From Candidatus Segatella papionis (lineage in GTDB: Bacteria > Bacteroidota > Bacteroidia > Bacteroidales > Bacteroidaceae), in assembly GCA_002297965.1 (NCBI GenBank), contig DBLF01000030.1:75285-139284 (forward strand): a stretch of 64,000 nucleotides of DNA, read 5' to 3'. Below, piece by piece: positions 39,029-49,457 of the stretch (position 1 is the first letter of the stretch; the number at the start of each line of letters is the position of its first letter). A program made the position numbers and the translations under genes. The notes beneath the pieces were generated by a model that worked only from the letters and a program-made list of their open reading frames with translations, was not told the origin of the DNA and made no database searches.

Positions 39029-39730
39029 ATGTTAGAAGAATTAAAAGAAAAAGTGTTCAAGGCAAACCTTGACCTCGTAAAGCACAACCTCGTGCTCTTC
39101 ACATGGGGTAACGTGAGTGGCATCGACCGTGAGAAAGGTCTTGTTGTCATCAAACCATCTGGCGTAAGCTACGACACCATGAAGGCTAGCGACATGGTTG
39201 TAGTAGACCTAGAGACAGGTAAGGTGGTAGAGGGCGACTTGAATCCATCTTCAGACACCCCAACCCACTTGGTATTGTATCGCGCATTCCCAGAGTTGGG
39301 CGGTGTGGTTCACACACACTCTACATACGCCACAGCTTGGGCCCAGGCTGGCATGGACATCCCTAACATCGGCACTACTCACGCCGACTACTTCCACGAC
39401 TGCATCCCTTGCACCGATGCTATGACCGAGGATATGATGGCTGAGTATGAGTACAACACAGGCGTTGTCATCGTAGACCGCTTCAAGAAGGACAACATCA
39501 ACCCTGTTCACACGCCAGGCGTATTGGTCAAGAACCACGGTCCTTTCACATGGGGCAAGGATGCCGACGAGGCAGTATACCACGCAGTGGTAGCCGAGCA
39601 GGTGGCTAAGATGGCGTTCATCTCGTTCAGCGTGAACCCTAACACCACAATGAACCCATTGCTCGTAGAGAAGCACTTCAGCCGCAAGCACGGTCCAAAC
39701 GCTTACTACGGACAGAAGAAAAAGCACTAA
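39029..39730 (+). CDS. araD: L-ribulose-5-phosphate 4-epimerase
   Basis: AraD converts L-ribulose 5-phosphate to D-xylulose 5-phosphate. It is a class II aldolase-fold enzyme: [29 protein letters not shown], then the zinc ligands in [13 protein letters not shown] and a downstream His in the KNHGPFTWG segment. Length is 233. The order araR-araD-araA-araB is that of the Bacteroides arabinose locus. Confidence 0.95.
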   Translation: MLEELKEKVFKANLDLVKHNLVLFTWGNVSGIDREKGLVVIKPSGVSYDTMKASDMVVVDLETGKVVEGDLNPSSDTPTHLVLYRAFPELGGVVHTHSTYATAWAQAGMDIPNIGTTHADYFHDCIPCTDAMTEDMMAEYEYNTGVVIVDRFKKDNINPVHTPGVLVKNHGPFTWGKDADEAVYHAVVAEQVAKMAFISFSVNPNTTMNPLLVEKHFSRKHGPNAYYGQKKKH

Positions 39731-39837
39731 ATATGCAAAAACACGACAAGCTCCGCCCCATAACATCAGGGATGGAAAACTAGCGTATATCATATAGAAA
39801 ATCATATAAATAACATAACAATTTAACAACAACAATC

Positions 39838-41379
39838 ATGGTAAAAGCATTTGAAAATTTCGAGATTTGGTTTGTAACTGGTGCACAGCTTCTTTACGGA
39901 GGCGAGACAGTAAAGATAGTAGACGGTCACTCCAAGGATATGGTAGATGGCCTCAACAACAGCGGTATCATCCCTATCAAGGTAGTTTACAAGGGTACAG
40001 CTAACTCTTCTGCAGAGGTAGAGGCTGTGATGAAGGCTGCCAACAACGACGAGAAGTGCGTGGGTATCATCACATGGATGCACACATTCTCTCCAGCCAA
40101 GATGTGGATCAAGGGCTTGCAGGCTCTCCAGAAGCCTCTCCTCCACTTCCACACCCAGTACAACGCTGAGTTGCCTTGGAAGGATATCGATATGGACTTC
40201 ATGAACCTCAACCAGTCTGCTCACGGCGACATCGAGTTCGGTCATATCTGCACTCGTATGCGCGTACCTCGCAAGGTAGTGGTAGGCTACTGGAAGAGCG
40301 AGGAGGCTCAGAAGCAGATTGCTACTTGGGCTCGTGTAGCTGCCGGTGTAGCTGATGCTCACAACGTACGCTGCTTGATGTTCGGTATGAACATGAACAA
40401 TGTAGCCGTAACTGATGGCGACCGTGTGGAATTCGAGCAGCGCTTGGGCTACCACGTAGATTATTACCCAGTATCTTCGCTCATGGAGTACTTCAAGAAG
40501 GTAACCGACGAGGAGGCTGATGCACTCGTAGAGGAGTACAAGAAGGAATACACCATCAAGATCGACGAAAGCGGCGAGGAAGTTTACTGGGAGAAGGTAA
40601 AGAACTCTGCCAAGGCTGAAATCGCTCTCCGCCGTGTATTGAAGGACGAGGGTGCCATTGCATTCACAACCAACTTCGACGACCTCGGCGACGCTGATGT
40701 CAACGATCCTAACTTCGTTGGCTTCGACCAGATTCCTGGTTTGGCTTCACAGCGCTTGATGGCCGAGGGTTATGGTTTCGGTGCTGAGGGCGACTGGAAG
40801 ACAGCTTGCCTCTACCGCACACTCTGGGTAATGAACCAGGGCTTGGAGAAGGGGTGCTCTTTCTTGGAAGACTACACATTGAACTTCGCCAAGGACCAGA
40901 CATCAAGCCTTCAGAGCCACATGTTGGAGGTTTGCCCTCTCATCGCTACCGACAAGCCAAAGTTGGAGGTCCACTTCCTCGGCATCGGTATCCGCAAGTC
41001 ACAGACCGCTCGTCTCGTGTTCACCTCTAAGACAGGCAAGGGAATCAAGGCTACCGTAGTTGACCTTGGCAACCGTTTCCGTCTCATCGCAAGCGAGGTA
41101 GAGTGCATCGAGCCTCAGGAGATGCCTAAGCTCCCTGTAGCTTCTGCTCTCTGGGTACCACAGCCATCATTCGAGGTAGGCGCAGGAGCATGGATTCTCG
41201 CTGGTGGTACACACCACAGCGCATTCTCTTACGACATCACTGCCGACTACTGGGAGGACTTCTGCGAGATCCTCGGCATCGAGTTTGTCAACATCGACAA
41301 GAATACCGACCTCCGCAGCTTCAAGCAGCAGCTTCGCAACAATGAGATCTACTACATGCTCAACAAGGCGTTGAAGTAA
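39838..41379 (+). CDS. araA: L-arabinose isomerase
   Basis: AraA isomerises L-arabinose to L-ribulose using Mn2+. The 513-residue product shows WFVTGAQLLYG at the N-terminus, ITWMHTFSPAKMWI, HFHTQYNAELPW, MNLNQSAHGDIEFGHI and the C-terminal WILAGGTHHSAFSYD. Metal ligands (Glu and His) lie in these segments. It is followed by a 125-base gap with a long inverted repeat and then araB. Confidence 0.97.
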   Translation: MVKAFENFEIWFVTGAQLLYGGETVKIVDGHSKDMVDGLNNSGIIPIKVVYKGTANSSAEVEAVMKAANNDEKCVGIITWMHTFSPAKMWIKGLQALQKPLLHFHTQYNAELPWKDIDMDFMNLNQSAHGDIEFGHICTRMRVPRKVVVGYWKSEEAQKQIATWARVAAGVADAHNVRCLMFGMNMNNVAVTDGDRVEFEQRLGYHVDYYPVSSLMEYFKKVTDEEADALVEEYKKEYTIKIDESGEEVYWEKVKNSAKAEIALRRVLKDEGAIAFTTNFDDLGDADVNDPNFVGFDQIPGLASQRLMAEGYGFGAEGDWKTACLYRTLWVMNQGLEKGCSFLEDYTLNFAKDQTSSLQSHMLEVCPLIATDKPKLEVHFLGIGIRKSQTARLVFTSKTGKGIKATVVDLGNRFRLIASEVECIEPQEMPKLPVASALWVPQPSFEVGAGAWILAGGTHHSAFSYDITADYWEDFCEILGIEFVNIDKNTDLRSFKQQLRNNEIYYMLNKALK

Positions 41380-41388
41380 AAGTATTTT

Positions 41389-41481
41389 AATGTTAAGTGT
41401 TAAATGTTGAATAGTAAATTAGGCATACGCCATACAGGTTGCTTCATTTTACTTTCGACAAACCATTTAACACTTAACATT
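41389..41481. repeat. 18-bp inverted repeat between araA and araB
   Basis: The arms 41389-41406 and 41464-41481 are perfectly complementary, separated by 57 bases. The right arm continues into further TTAACATTT copies to about 41494. It could form a long intercistronic hairpin; no T-run follows. Confidence 0.75.
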
Positions 41482-41504
41482 TAACATTTAACATTGCAAT
41501 CAAA

Positions 41505-43100
41505 ATGAGTAACGCAAAACAAACAATCGAGGCTGGCAAGGCGATTCTCGGTATCGAGTTTGGCTCTACCCGAATCAAGGCAGTCTTGATCGACACAGAT
41601 AACAACCCTATCGCACAGGGTAGCCACGAGTGGGAAAACCAATTGGTAGACGGCTTGTGGACCTACAGCATCGAAAACATCTGGGCGGGCTTGCAGGATT
41701 GCTACGCAGACCTTCGCAAGAACGTGAAGGCTGAGTACGACTGCGAAATCAAGCAGTTGGCAGCCATCGGTATCTCTGCGATGATGCACGGCTACATGGC
41801 TTTCGGCAAGGATCAGAACATCCTCGTACCTTTCCGCACTTGGCGCAACACCAACACAGCCAAGGCTGCGGCAGAGCTTTCTGAGCTCTTCCACTTCAAT
41901 ATCCCATTGCGCTGGAGCATCTCTCACGTTTACCAGGCTATCCTCAATGGCGAGGAGCACGTAAACAAGATTGACTTCCTCACAACGCTCGCTGGTTACA
42001 TCCACTGGCAGTTGACAGGCAAGAAGGTATTGGGCGTAGGCGACGCATCTGGTATGCTCCCTATCGACTCCAACACCAACAACTACGATGCAGAGATGGT
42101 TGCTAAGTTCGACAAGCTCATCGAGCCTAAGAACTTGGGCTGGAAGATTCTCGACATTCTCCCAGAGGTATTGAACGCAGGCGAAGACGCAGGCGTATTG
42201 ACCGAGGAAGGTGCCAAGAAGCTCGATCCATCTGGCAATCTACAGGCTGGTGCTCCTCTCTGCCCTCCAGAGGGTGACGCAGGCACAGGTATGGTAGCCA
42301 CCAACGCGGTTCGCCAGCGCACAGGTAACGTAAGTGCAGGTACCTCTTCGTTCTCCATGATTGTATTGGAGAAAGCCTTGAGCAAACCTTACGAAGTCAT
42401 TGATATGGTGACAACTCCAGACGGTAGCCCAGTGGCAATGGTTCACTGCAACAACTGTACTTCCGACCTCAATGCATGGGTAGGTCTCTTCAAGCAGTAC
42501 CAGGAGTTGCTCGGCGTACCAGTAGATATGAACGAGGTATTCGGCAAGCTCTACAACCACGCTCTTGAGGGCGATGCTGATTGCGGTGGCTTGGTTGCCT
42601 ACAACTACATCTCTGGTGAGCCTGTAACGGGTCTCGCAGAGGGTCGCCCAATGTTCGTTCGCTCTGCCAACGACCACTTCAACCTCGCCAACTTCATGCG
42701 TGCGAACCTCTACGCTTCTGTAGCCGTATTGAAGATTGGCAACGACGTATTGTTCAAGGACGAGAAGGTACAGGTAGACCGCATCACAGGTCATGGCGGC
42801 TTGTTCAAGACCAAGGGCGTGGGTCAGCGCATCCTCGCCGCAGCCATCAATTCCCCTATCTCTGTCATGGAGACAGCTGGCGAAGGTGGCGCTTGGGGCA
42901 TCGCATTGCTCGCAGGTTATCTAGTAAACAATGATGAGAAGCTCAGCCTCGCCGACTACCTCGACAAGAAGGTATTCGCAGGCAACACAGGTGTGGAAAT
43001 TGCTCCAACAGCCGAGGACGTTGCAGGCTTCGACAATTACATTGAGACCTACAAAGCCGGTTTGGCTATCGAGCAGGCAGCTGTAGAGAACAAGAAATAA
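41505..43100 (+). CDS. araB: ribulokinase-type FGGY carbohydrate kinase
   Basis: This 531-residue FGGY kinase phosphorylates L-ribulose, as judged from its place after araA and araD; on sequence alone it is xylulokinase-like. The N-terminal phosphate loop is [16 protein letters not shown]. Other segments are [33 protein letters not shown] and, near the C-terminus, [13 protein letters not shown] with [14 protein letters not shown]. It precedes the secreted GH51 enzyme. Confidence 0.88.
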   Translation: MSNAKQTIEAGKAILGIEFGSTRIKAVLIDTDNNPIAQGSHEWENQLVDGLWTYSIENIWAGLQDCYADLRKNVKAEYDCEIKQLAAIGISAMMHGYMAFGKDQNILVPFRTWRNTNTAKAAAELSELFHFNIPLRWSISHVYQAILNGEEHVNKIDFLTTLAGYIHWQLTGKKVLGVGDASGMLPIDSNTNNYDAEMVAKFDKLIEPKNLGWKILDILPEVLNAGEDAGVLTEEGAKKLDPSGNLQAGAPLCPPEGDAGTGMVATNAVRQRTGNVSAGTSSFSMIVLEKALSKPYEVIDMVTTPDGSPVAMVHCNNCTSDLNAWVGLFKQYQELLGVPVDMNEVFGKLYNHALEGDADCGGLVAYNYISGEPVTGLAEGRPMFVRSANDHFNLANFMRANLYASVAVLKIGNDVLFKDEKVQVDRITGHGGLFKTKGVGQRILAAAINSPISVMETAGEGGAWGIALLAGYLVNNDEKLSLADYLDKKVFAGNTGVEIAPTAEDVAGFDNYIETYKAGLAIEQAAVENKK

Positions 43101-43197
43101 TAAAAAACATAAAATGTTCAATGCGTTTGTGGGGGATTTTCCCTCACGAACGTATTACCTATAAACATTAATCAACAGAAACAACAACTATAATAAT

Positions 43198-44769
43198 ATG
43201 AACAGACTTTTCGCAACCGCTCTATTATCTACAGCTGTTGCATTCTCAGCTCAGGCTCAGGATGTGACGGGCTCAATCCATGTAAACCAAGGCAAGCAAA
43301 AGATTAACAGAGAAATCTATGGTCAGTTTGCCGAGCATCTTGGCAGCTGTATCTACGGAGGACTCTGGGTAGGTCCTGATTCCAAGATTCCTAACACGCA
43401 GGGTTATCGCAACGACGTGCTCCAAGCTCTCAAAGACTTGAAGGTTCCTGTTTTAAGATGGCCAGGAGGATGCTTCGCCGATGAGTACCATTGGATGGAT
43501 GGCATCGGACCTCGCGAGAATCGCCCAAAGATGCAAAATAACAATTGGGGTGGCACCATTGAGGACAATTCATTCGGAACACACGAGTTTCTGAACCTAT
43601 GCGAGATGTTGGGATGCGAGCCTTACATCAGTGGTAATGTAGGCTCTGGCACTGTAGAGGAGTTAGCCAAATGGGTGGAATACATGACCAGCGACGGCGA
43701 CACCCCAATGGCAAAGCTTCGACGACAAAACGGACGCGACAAAGCCTGGAAGGTAAAATACCTAGGAGTAGGCAATGAAAGTTGGGGATGCGGAGGCAAT
43801 ATGCGACCAGAGTACTACGCTGACCTCTTCCGTCGCTACTCCGTGTATTGCCGCAACTATGATGGAAACGAGTTATACAAGATTGCATCAGGTGCCAGCG
43901 ACTACGACTATAACTGGACCAAGGTGCTGATGGATCGTGTGGGACATCGTGCCAATGGTATCTCCTTACATTATTATACAGTGACAGGATGGAATGGCAG
44001 TAAAGGTTCTGCTACCAAGTTTAGCAACGACGACTACTATTGGACTATGGGCAAATGCCTCGAAATCGAGGACGTAATCAAGAAGCACGAAGCTATCATG
44101 GACAAGGCTGACCCTAAAAAGCAAATCGGTCTTCTTGTAGATGAATGGGGCACATGGTGGGACGAGGAGCCTGGCACCATCAAGGGACATCTCTACCAGC
44201 AAAACTGTATGCGTGATGCCTTTGTGGCAGCTCTCTCGCTGAACGTGTTCCATCGCCATGCCGACCGTGTAAAGATGGCAAACATCGCACAGGTAGTGAA
44301 CGTGCTTCAGTCTATGATTCTTACCGACACCAAGGGCACAGGTCACATGGTATTGACACCAACCTATCACGTATTCAATATGTACAAGGACTTTCAGGAG
44401 GCGACCTATCTGCCAATGGATGTAAAGTGCGACTCCATGGAGGTACGTGGCGATGACCATGCCAAGGACGGAAGAAAAATTCCGATGGTTTCTACTTCAG
44501 CAGCCAAAAAGGCAGATGGCACAGTGGTAGTATCGCTAGCCAATGTGAGCCTCGATAAGGCGCAGGAAGTGGAGTTTAATCTAGATGGTCTGAAAGCTCC
44601 TAAAGCTGTGATCGGTCAGATTCTCGCTTGCAAAAAAGTGAGCGACTTCAACGACTTCGAGCACCCAGACATAGTGAAGCCTGCGGTTTTCAAGGATGCA
44701 AAACTTACGAAAAACACCTTGAAAGTAAAGATTCCTGCCAAATCTATAGTAGTTTTGAAAATAAAATAG
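43198..44769 (+). CDS. abfA: alpha-L-arabinofuranosidase, GH51, secreted
   Basis: The enzyme removes arabinofuranosyl side groups from arabinan or arabinoxylan. A cleavable signal peptide (about 1-20, ending AQA) sends it to the periplasm. The acid/base Glu194 is in [11 protein letters not shown] and the nucleophile Glu316 in [21 protein letters not shown] and SLHYYT complete the GH51 active site. The C-terminal 120 residues form the expected beta-sandwich. It links polysaccharide breakdown to the arabinose genes around it. Confidence 0.95.
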   Translation: MNRLFATALLSTAVAFSAQAQDVTGSIHVNQGKQKINREIYGQFAEHLGSCIYGGLWVGPDSKIPNTQGYRNDVLQALKDLKVPVLRWPGGCFADEYHWMDGIGPRENRPKMQNNNWGGTIEDNSFGTHEFLNLCEMLGCEPYISGNVGSGTVEELAKWVEYMTSDGDTPMAKLRRQNGRDKAWKVKYLGVGNESWGCGGNMRPEYYADLFRRYSVYCRNYDGNELYKIASGASDYDYNWTKVLMDRVGHRANGISLHYYTVTGWNGSKGSATKFSNDDYYWTMGKCLEIEDVIKKHEAIMDKADPKKQIGLLVDEWGTWWDEEPGTIKGHLYQQNCMRDAFVAALSLNVFHRHADRVKMANIAQVVNVLQSMILTDTKGTGHMVLTPTYHVFNMYKDFQEATYLPMDVKCDSMEVRGDDHAKDGRKIPMVSTSAAKKADGTVVVSLANVSLDKAQEVEFNLDGLKAPKAVIGQILACKKVSDFNDFEHPDIVKPAVFKDAKLTKNTLKVKIPAKSIVVLKIK

Positions 44770-44777
44770 TATATTTG
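44770..44777 (+). promoter_or_regulatory. possible -7 box of tkt
   Basis: TATATTTG, overlapping the stop codon region of abfA, matches TAnnTTTG. No well-spaced TTG is visible, so this is tentative. Confidence 0.35.
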
Positions 44778-44857
44778 CAAACAGTATTCAAGCTTAGTGG
44801 GCAATATTAAAGTTTCAGTAGGATAAAAATATTAACAATAATAAATACAATTGTGTT

Positions 44858-46879
44858 ATGAACGACATTAAAGTAATGAATCATGCAGCCGACAACATCC
44901 GTATCTTGGCTGCCTCAATGGTAGAGAAAGCAAACTCAGGTCACCCAGGTGGTGCCATGGGCGGTGCCGATTTCATCAATGTTCTCTTCTCAGAGTTCTT
45001 GGTTTACGATCCATCCGACCCTACATGGACTGGTCGTGACCGTTTCTTCCTCGACCCTGGACACATGAGTCCAATGCTCTATTCTGGCTTGTGCTTGCGT
45101 GGTTTCTTCTCTCTCGAAGATCTCCAGCAGTTCCGCCAGTGGGGTTCAGTCACTCCTGGTCACCCAGAATTGGATGTAAAACGTGGCATCGAGAACTCGT
45201 CTGGTCCTCTTGGTCAGGGTCATGCCATCGCAGCTGGTGCAGCTGTAGCAGAGAAATTCTTGGAGGCTCGCTTGGGTTCTACCATGATGCAGCATAAGAT
45301 TTACGCCTACATCTCTGATGGTGCCGTAGAGGAGGAAATCTCTCAGGGCGTTGGTCGCATCGCAGGTACACTTGGTTTGAACAACCTCATTATGTTCTAC
45401 GATTCCAACGATATCCAGCTTTCTACTGAGTGTGGAGTTGTAATGAAGGAAGACACCGAGATGAAGTACAAGGCTTGGGGTTGGAACGTCATCAAGATCA
45501 ATGGTAATGATGTCGCTCAGATACGTGAGGCTCTCACTGAAGCCCAGAAAGAAACAGAGCGCCCTACACTCATCATTGGTAAGACCATCATGGGTAAGGG
45601 AGCCTTGAAGGCTGATGGTTCTAGCTATGAGGCTAGCATCAAGACCCACGGAGCTCCTCTCGGTGGTGAAGCTTACGTCAACACCATCAAGCATCTTGGC
45701 GGTGACCCAGAGAATCCATTCGTTATTTTCGACGACGTGAAGGAACTCTATGCTAAGCGTGCCGAGGAGTTGAAAAAGATTGTAGCAGAGCGCAAGGCTG
45801 CCGAGGCTGAGTGGCGCAAGGCTAACCCTGAGAAGGCTGCACAGATGGACGAATGGTTCAGTGGCAAGGCTCCTAAGGTGGATTGGAGCAAGGTGGAGCA
45901 GAAGGAAGGTTCAGCTACACGTGCTGCCAGCGCAGCTTGTCTTGGTGTATTGGCTGAGCAGGTGCCTAATATGATTTGTGCTTCAGCCGACCTTTCTAAC
46001 TCTGATAAGACAGACGGTTTCTTGAAGAAGACCAAGAGCATCGTTCGTGGCGACTTCTCTGGTGCATTCTTCCAGGCTGGTGTGGCTGAGTTGACAATGG
46101 CTGATATGTGTATCGGTATGATGCTCCACGGTGGTGTGGTAGCTGCTATGGGTACATTCTTCGTATTCTCCGACTATATGAAGCCAGCTGTTCGTCTGGC
46201 TGCTTTGATGCAGGTTCCTGTGAAGTTCATCTGGACTCACGATGCATTCCGCGTTGGTGAGGATGGACCTACCCACGAGCCAGTAGAGCAGGAGGCTCAG
46301 ATTCGCTTGATGGAGAAGTTGAAGAACCACGCAGGCAAGGACAGCGTTCGCGTATTCCGTCCAGCTGATGCAGATGAGACTACCGTTTGCTGGAAGCTCG
46401 CCATGGAGAACATCGACACTCCTACAGCGCTCATCTTCTCTCGTCAGGGCATCGCTAAGTTGCCAGAGGGCAACGACTACGAGCAGGCAGCCAAGGGTGC
46501 TTACATCGTAGCAGGCAGCGACGAGAACCCAGACGTTATCTTGGTAGCTAGCGGTTCTGAGGTTTCTACCTTGGAGGCAGGTACCGAGGCTTTGCGCAAG
46601 GACGGCATCAAGGTTCGCGTGGTAAGCGCTCCATCAGAGGGCTTGTTCCGTGGTCAGAGCAAGGAGTATCAGGAGAGCGTATTGCCTAAGAACGCCAAGA
46701 TTTTCGGTATGACAGCAGGTTTGCCTGTCACTCTCGAAGGTCTCGTAGGTGCCAACGGCAAGGTTTGGGGTATGCAGAGCTTCGGATTCTCTGCTCCTTA
46801 CAAGGTGCTCGACGAGAAGCTTGGTTACACAGGCGAGAACGTCTATAAGCAGGTAAAGGCTTTCTTGGCTGAGGCATAA
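44858..46879 (+). CDS. tkt: transketolase
   Basis: Transketolase links xylulose 5-phosphate to glycolysis. The 673-residue single-chain enzyme has the N-terminal ANSGHPGGAMGGADF, the TPP-binding GPLGQGHAIAAGAAVAEK and YISDGAVEEEISQG, a linker, the pyrimidine domain (GDFSGAFFQAGVAELTM) and HDAFRVGEDGPTHEPVEQ, and a C-terminal domain. With rpiB downstream it handles pentose phosphates made by AraBD. Confidence 0.96.
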   Translation: MNDIKVMNHAADNIRILAASMVEKANSGHPGGAMGGADFINVLFSEFLVYDPSDPTWTGRDRFFLDPGHMSPMLYSGLCLRGFFSLEDLQQFRQWGSVTPGHPELDVKRGIENSSGPLGQGHAIAAGAAVAEKFLEARLGSTMMQHKIYAYISDGAVEEEISQGVGRIAGTLGLNNLIMFYDSNDIQLSTECGVVMKEDTEMKYKAWGWNVIKINGNDVAQIREALTEAQKETERPTLIIGKTIMGKGALKADGSSYEASIKTHGAPLGGEAYVNTIKHLGGDPENPFVIFDDVKELYAKRAEELKKIVAERKAAEAEWRKANPEKAAQMDEWFSGKAPKVDWSKVEQKEGSATRAASAACLGVLAEQVPNMICASADLSNSDKTDGFLKKTKSIVRGDFSGAFFQAGVAELTMADMCIGMMLHGGVVAAMGTFFVFSDYMKPAVRLAALMQVPVKFIWTHDAFRVGEDGPTHEPVEQEAQIRLMEKLKNHAGKDSVRVFRPADADETTVCWKLAMENIDTPTALIFSRQGIAKLPEGNDYEQAAKGAYIVAGSDENPDVILVASGSEVSTLEAGTEALRKDGIKVRVVSAPSEGLFRGQSKEYQESVLPKNAKIFGMTAGLPVTLEGLVGANGKVWGMQSFGFSAPYKVLDEKLGYTGENVYKQVKAFLAEA

Positions 46880-46887
46880 ATTAAGTG

Positions 46888-46974
46888 AAGAGTGAAGAAC
46901 GATGAGTGAAGGATTCAAATGCTTATTTCATATAGTTTCCGGATTCAAATAACTTATCGTTCTCCACTCCTTTT
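46888..46974 (+). terminator. candidate terminator after tkt
   Basis: A region at 46888-46905 (AAGAGTGAAGAACGATGA) pairs imperfectly with 46954-46974, which ends in TTTT. The loop carries the direct repeat GGATTCAAAT at 46911-46920 and 46941-46950. Confidence 0.5.
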
Positions 46975-47077
46975 ATATTATTAACCTTGTGAATCACAAA
47001 GACGATTCAAGTGTAGATGTCTATAATGGTCATCCCTCTTTTCTCTCTTTGTATTTCACCCTAAAAATGAAAGTATT

Positions 47078-47521
47078 ATGGAAGTAAAGACTGTAGGTTT
47101 GGCTAGCGATCACGCTGGTTTCCCAATGAAGCAATTTGTTTTGCAATATCTAGAGAAGAAAGGTTATCCTGTCAAGGATTACGGTACATACAGCGATGAG
47201 AGCGTTGACTATCCAGACTTTGCCCACCCTTTGGCAGAAGGCATCGAGAGCGGAGAAGTTTATCCAGGTATCGGCATTTGTGGTAGTGGCGAGGGCATGG
47301 CAATGACCTTGAATAAGCACCAAGGTGTTCGTGCCGGATTGGTATGGAACAAGGATATTGCTCAGCTCATCCGTCAGCACAATGATGCCAACTGCATCGT
47401 TCTTCCTGGCAGATTCATCGACAATAAGACAGCAGAGGCTATTCTCGACGAGTTCTTCTCTGCAACCTTCGAAGGCGGTCGCCACGAGCGCCGTGTCAAG
47501 AAGATTCCTGTTCAGAAGTAA
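47078..47521 (+). CDS. rpiB: ribose 5-phosphate isomerase B
   Basis: RpiB interconverts ribose 5-phosphate and ribulose 5-phosphate. Family motifs are LASDHAGFPMK, DYGTYSDESVDYPD, GICGSGEGMAM (with the active-site Cys) and LVWNKDIAQLIRQHNDANC. Length of 147 is normal. It is the last gene of the arabinose/pentose group and ends at a strong terminator. Confidence 0.96.
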   Translation: MEVKTVGLASDHAGFPMKQFVLQYLEKKGYPVKDYGTYSDESVDYPDFAHPLAEGIESGEVYPGIGICGSGEGMAMTLNKHQGVRAGLVWNKDIAQLIRQHNDANCIVLPGRFIDNKTAEAILDEFFSATFEGGRHERRVKKIPVQK

Positions 47522-47542
47522 CATAAAATAATCCTTTTTTAT

Positions 47543-47582
47543 AAAGGCTGGACCATTCAAAAAGAGTAGTCCAGCCTTTTTC
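47543..47582 (+). terminator. terminator after rpiB
   Basis: AAAGGCTGGAC (47543-47553) pairs with GTCCAGCCTTT (47569-47579), followed by a T-run. Confidence 0.9.
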
Positions 47583-47621
47583 CTCTGACACAAGTTTTTC
47601 CCAAAGCCTAGTATTAATATT

Positions 47622-47711
47622 CTCTTATTTTTGATATTCTCTTATTATTGACAATTTCTCTTTCATCGACAATCTCTCCTTTATTGACAATTTCTCATTT
47701 ATTGATTTCTC
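47622..47711. repeat. degenerate tandem repeat, period about 18 bases
   Basis: Units beginning CTC and containing TTATTGACAATTT start at 47622, 47639, 47658, 47676 and 47694 and stop at 47709. The rest of the 406-base gap before the TolC gene (47583-47927) is T/C-rich with no other visible feature. Confidence 0.65.
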
Positions 47712-47927
47712 CACCTATCACTCCCTCTCCCTTATAGTCCCAACATTATTTCCAATGCCTCTTTTATCCTCTTTTATTATATAAAACCACTCTTTTTATT
47801 AAATAGGTATAAATGAAAAGAAATACTTCACTATCCCAAGATTTGTTAAAACAAGCAGCCTAAAATAAACTTTTTTCTCATTTTTCAAGTCTAATATCAT
47901 ATCAAATTAATAGTAAACACAAATAAT

Positions 47928-49265
47928 ATGAACGGAAGTATCAAAAGCACGATGGTTGCTCTCATTATGGCAGCAGCCCCAGCAGTAGCAACACAAGCCA
48001 AGCAATGGTCGCTCAAAGATTGTATCGACTATGCGCTTGCCAACAACATCTCGTTGCAAAAGACGCAGCTCACCAAGGCTAGCGCACAGGAAGACTATCT
48101 GCAATCAAAAGCAGCCTTGCTGCCATCACTCAGCGCCAACACCCAGCAAAGCATTAACTACACACCTTGGGTAGCCAGCGGAATCAGCTCTGACGGTTTT
48201 TCGAGAGCCAGCGTTGACAAGGTATATTACAATGGTTCTTATTCTGTAATGGGTAACTATACCATCTGGAACGGTAACAAGAACCGTAACCAAGTGAAGC
48301 TCAACCAACTCACAGCCGAGGCTGCACAACTGGATTCTGCCACACAGGCAGTAAAGCTGCAAGAGCAGATTGCACAACTCTATGTGCAGATACTCTACTC
48401 CACCGAGGCCATTAAGGTGAATCAGGAGAGCTATAAGTCGAGCGTGCAGAACGAGGAACGCGGCAAGGAAATGGTGAAAATAGGCAAGATGAGCCAAGCC
48501 GACCTTTCTCAGCTCACCGCTCAGCGAGCACAGGATGAATATGATATCGTACAGGCTGAAAGCAACGTGAAGAACTACAAACGACAATTGAAGGAATTGC
48601 TCCAGATTACTTCGGATGAGGCTTTCGACATCCAGACACCAACCACGACAGACGAGATGGCACTTGCTACCATTCCCGCCCTCAATGGTGTGTATGAGTC
48701 AGCGCTCAACAACCGACCAGAATTCAAGACATTCCAAAATCAGCTGGCACAGAATGACCTCAATATCAAGATTGCCAAGGCTGGTAAATTGCCTACCATC
48801 AGTGCCAACGCTGGAGTATCCACTAGCAATACATCCATGAACAGCAATGGACTTGGAAAGCAGTTGAAGACCAATTTCAATGTAGGTGGTGGCATCGGCG
48901 TAAGCATTCCTCTCTTCGACAATCGATCCACCAAGACTCAGGTCAACAAGGCTTTGATTCAGCGCGAGAGCATCCAGCTCGATTTGAAGAACGAGCAGAC
49001 ACAGCTCTACTCCACCATAGAGAATTATTGGTTGCAAGCTACCACCAACCAAAGCCAATTCAAGGCAGCAAAGGTGAGCAGCGAGAGCGCACAGACTAGC
49101 TACAATCTGCTGAGCGAGCAGTTTAAGTTGGGGCTCAAGAACATTGTGGAATTGCGTACAGGCAAAGACAATCTGCTCAAGGCAAAGCAAAACGAGTTAC
49201 AAGCGAAGTACATGACCATCCTCAACATCAATATGCTCAAGTTCTACAAGGATGGCAGAATTTAA
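47928..49265 (+). CDS. TolC-family outer membrane efflux protein
   Basis: The 445-residue protein has a signal peptide (about 1-24, ending TQA) and starts its mature part with WSLKDCIDYALANNISLQ, typical of the outer membrane efflux family. It is rich in long Gln/Leu/Ala alpha-helical heptads and contains NRPEFKTFQNQLAQNDLNIKIAKAGKLPTI-like tandem helices with two family repeats. It should form the trimeric tunnel for the MacA-MacB components encoded next. Confidence 0.92.
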   Translation: MNGSIKSTMVALIMAAAPAVATQAKQWSLKDCIDYALANNISLQKTQLTKASAQEDYLQSKAALLPSLSANTQQSINYTPWVASGISSDGFSRASVDKVYYNGSYSVMGNYTIWNGNKNRNQVKLNQLTAEAAQLDSATQAVKLQEQIAQLYVQILYSTEAIKVNQESYKSSVQNEERGKEMVKIGKMSQADLSQLTAQRAQDEYDIVQAESNVKNYKRQLKELLQITSDEAFDIQTPTTTDEMALATIPALNGVYESALNNRPEFKTFQNQLAQNDLNIKIAKAGKLPTISANAGVSTSNTSMNSNGLGKQLKTNFNVGGGIGVSIPLFDNRSTKTQVNKALIQRESIQLDLKNEQTQLYSTIENYWLQATTNQSQFKAAKVSSESAQTSYNLLSEQFKLGLKNIVELRTGKDNLLKAKQNELQAKYMTILNINMLKFYKDGRI

Positions 49266-49332
49266 TATAAAATTGCATGCACAACTCTAATCAGGGATAT
49301 ATAACAGGTATATATAATAAGGTATTATCTCA

Positions 49333-49404
49333 AATCAGATATTATATATTACAAATCAGACCTTATATATAATATAATCAGACCTTATATATTATAAAGG
49401 TGTT
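49333..49404. repeat. AT-rich tandem repeat, period 21-22 bases
   Basis: Three copies of AATCAGA(C/T).TTATATAT start at 49333, 49354 and 49376, between the TolC-family gene and macA. The surrounding sequence is nearly all A and T. Confidence 0.65.
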
Positions 49405-49457
49405 ATATCTAATAAAGTATCTTCAGGAGCAAATATAAACATAGTAAATATAGAAAA

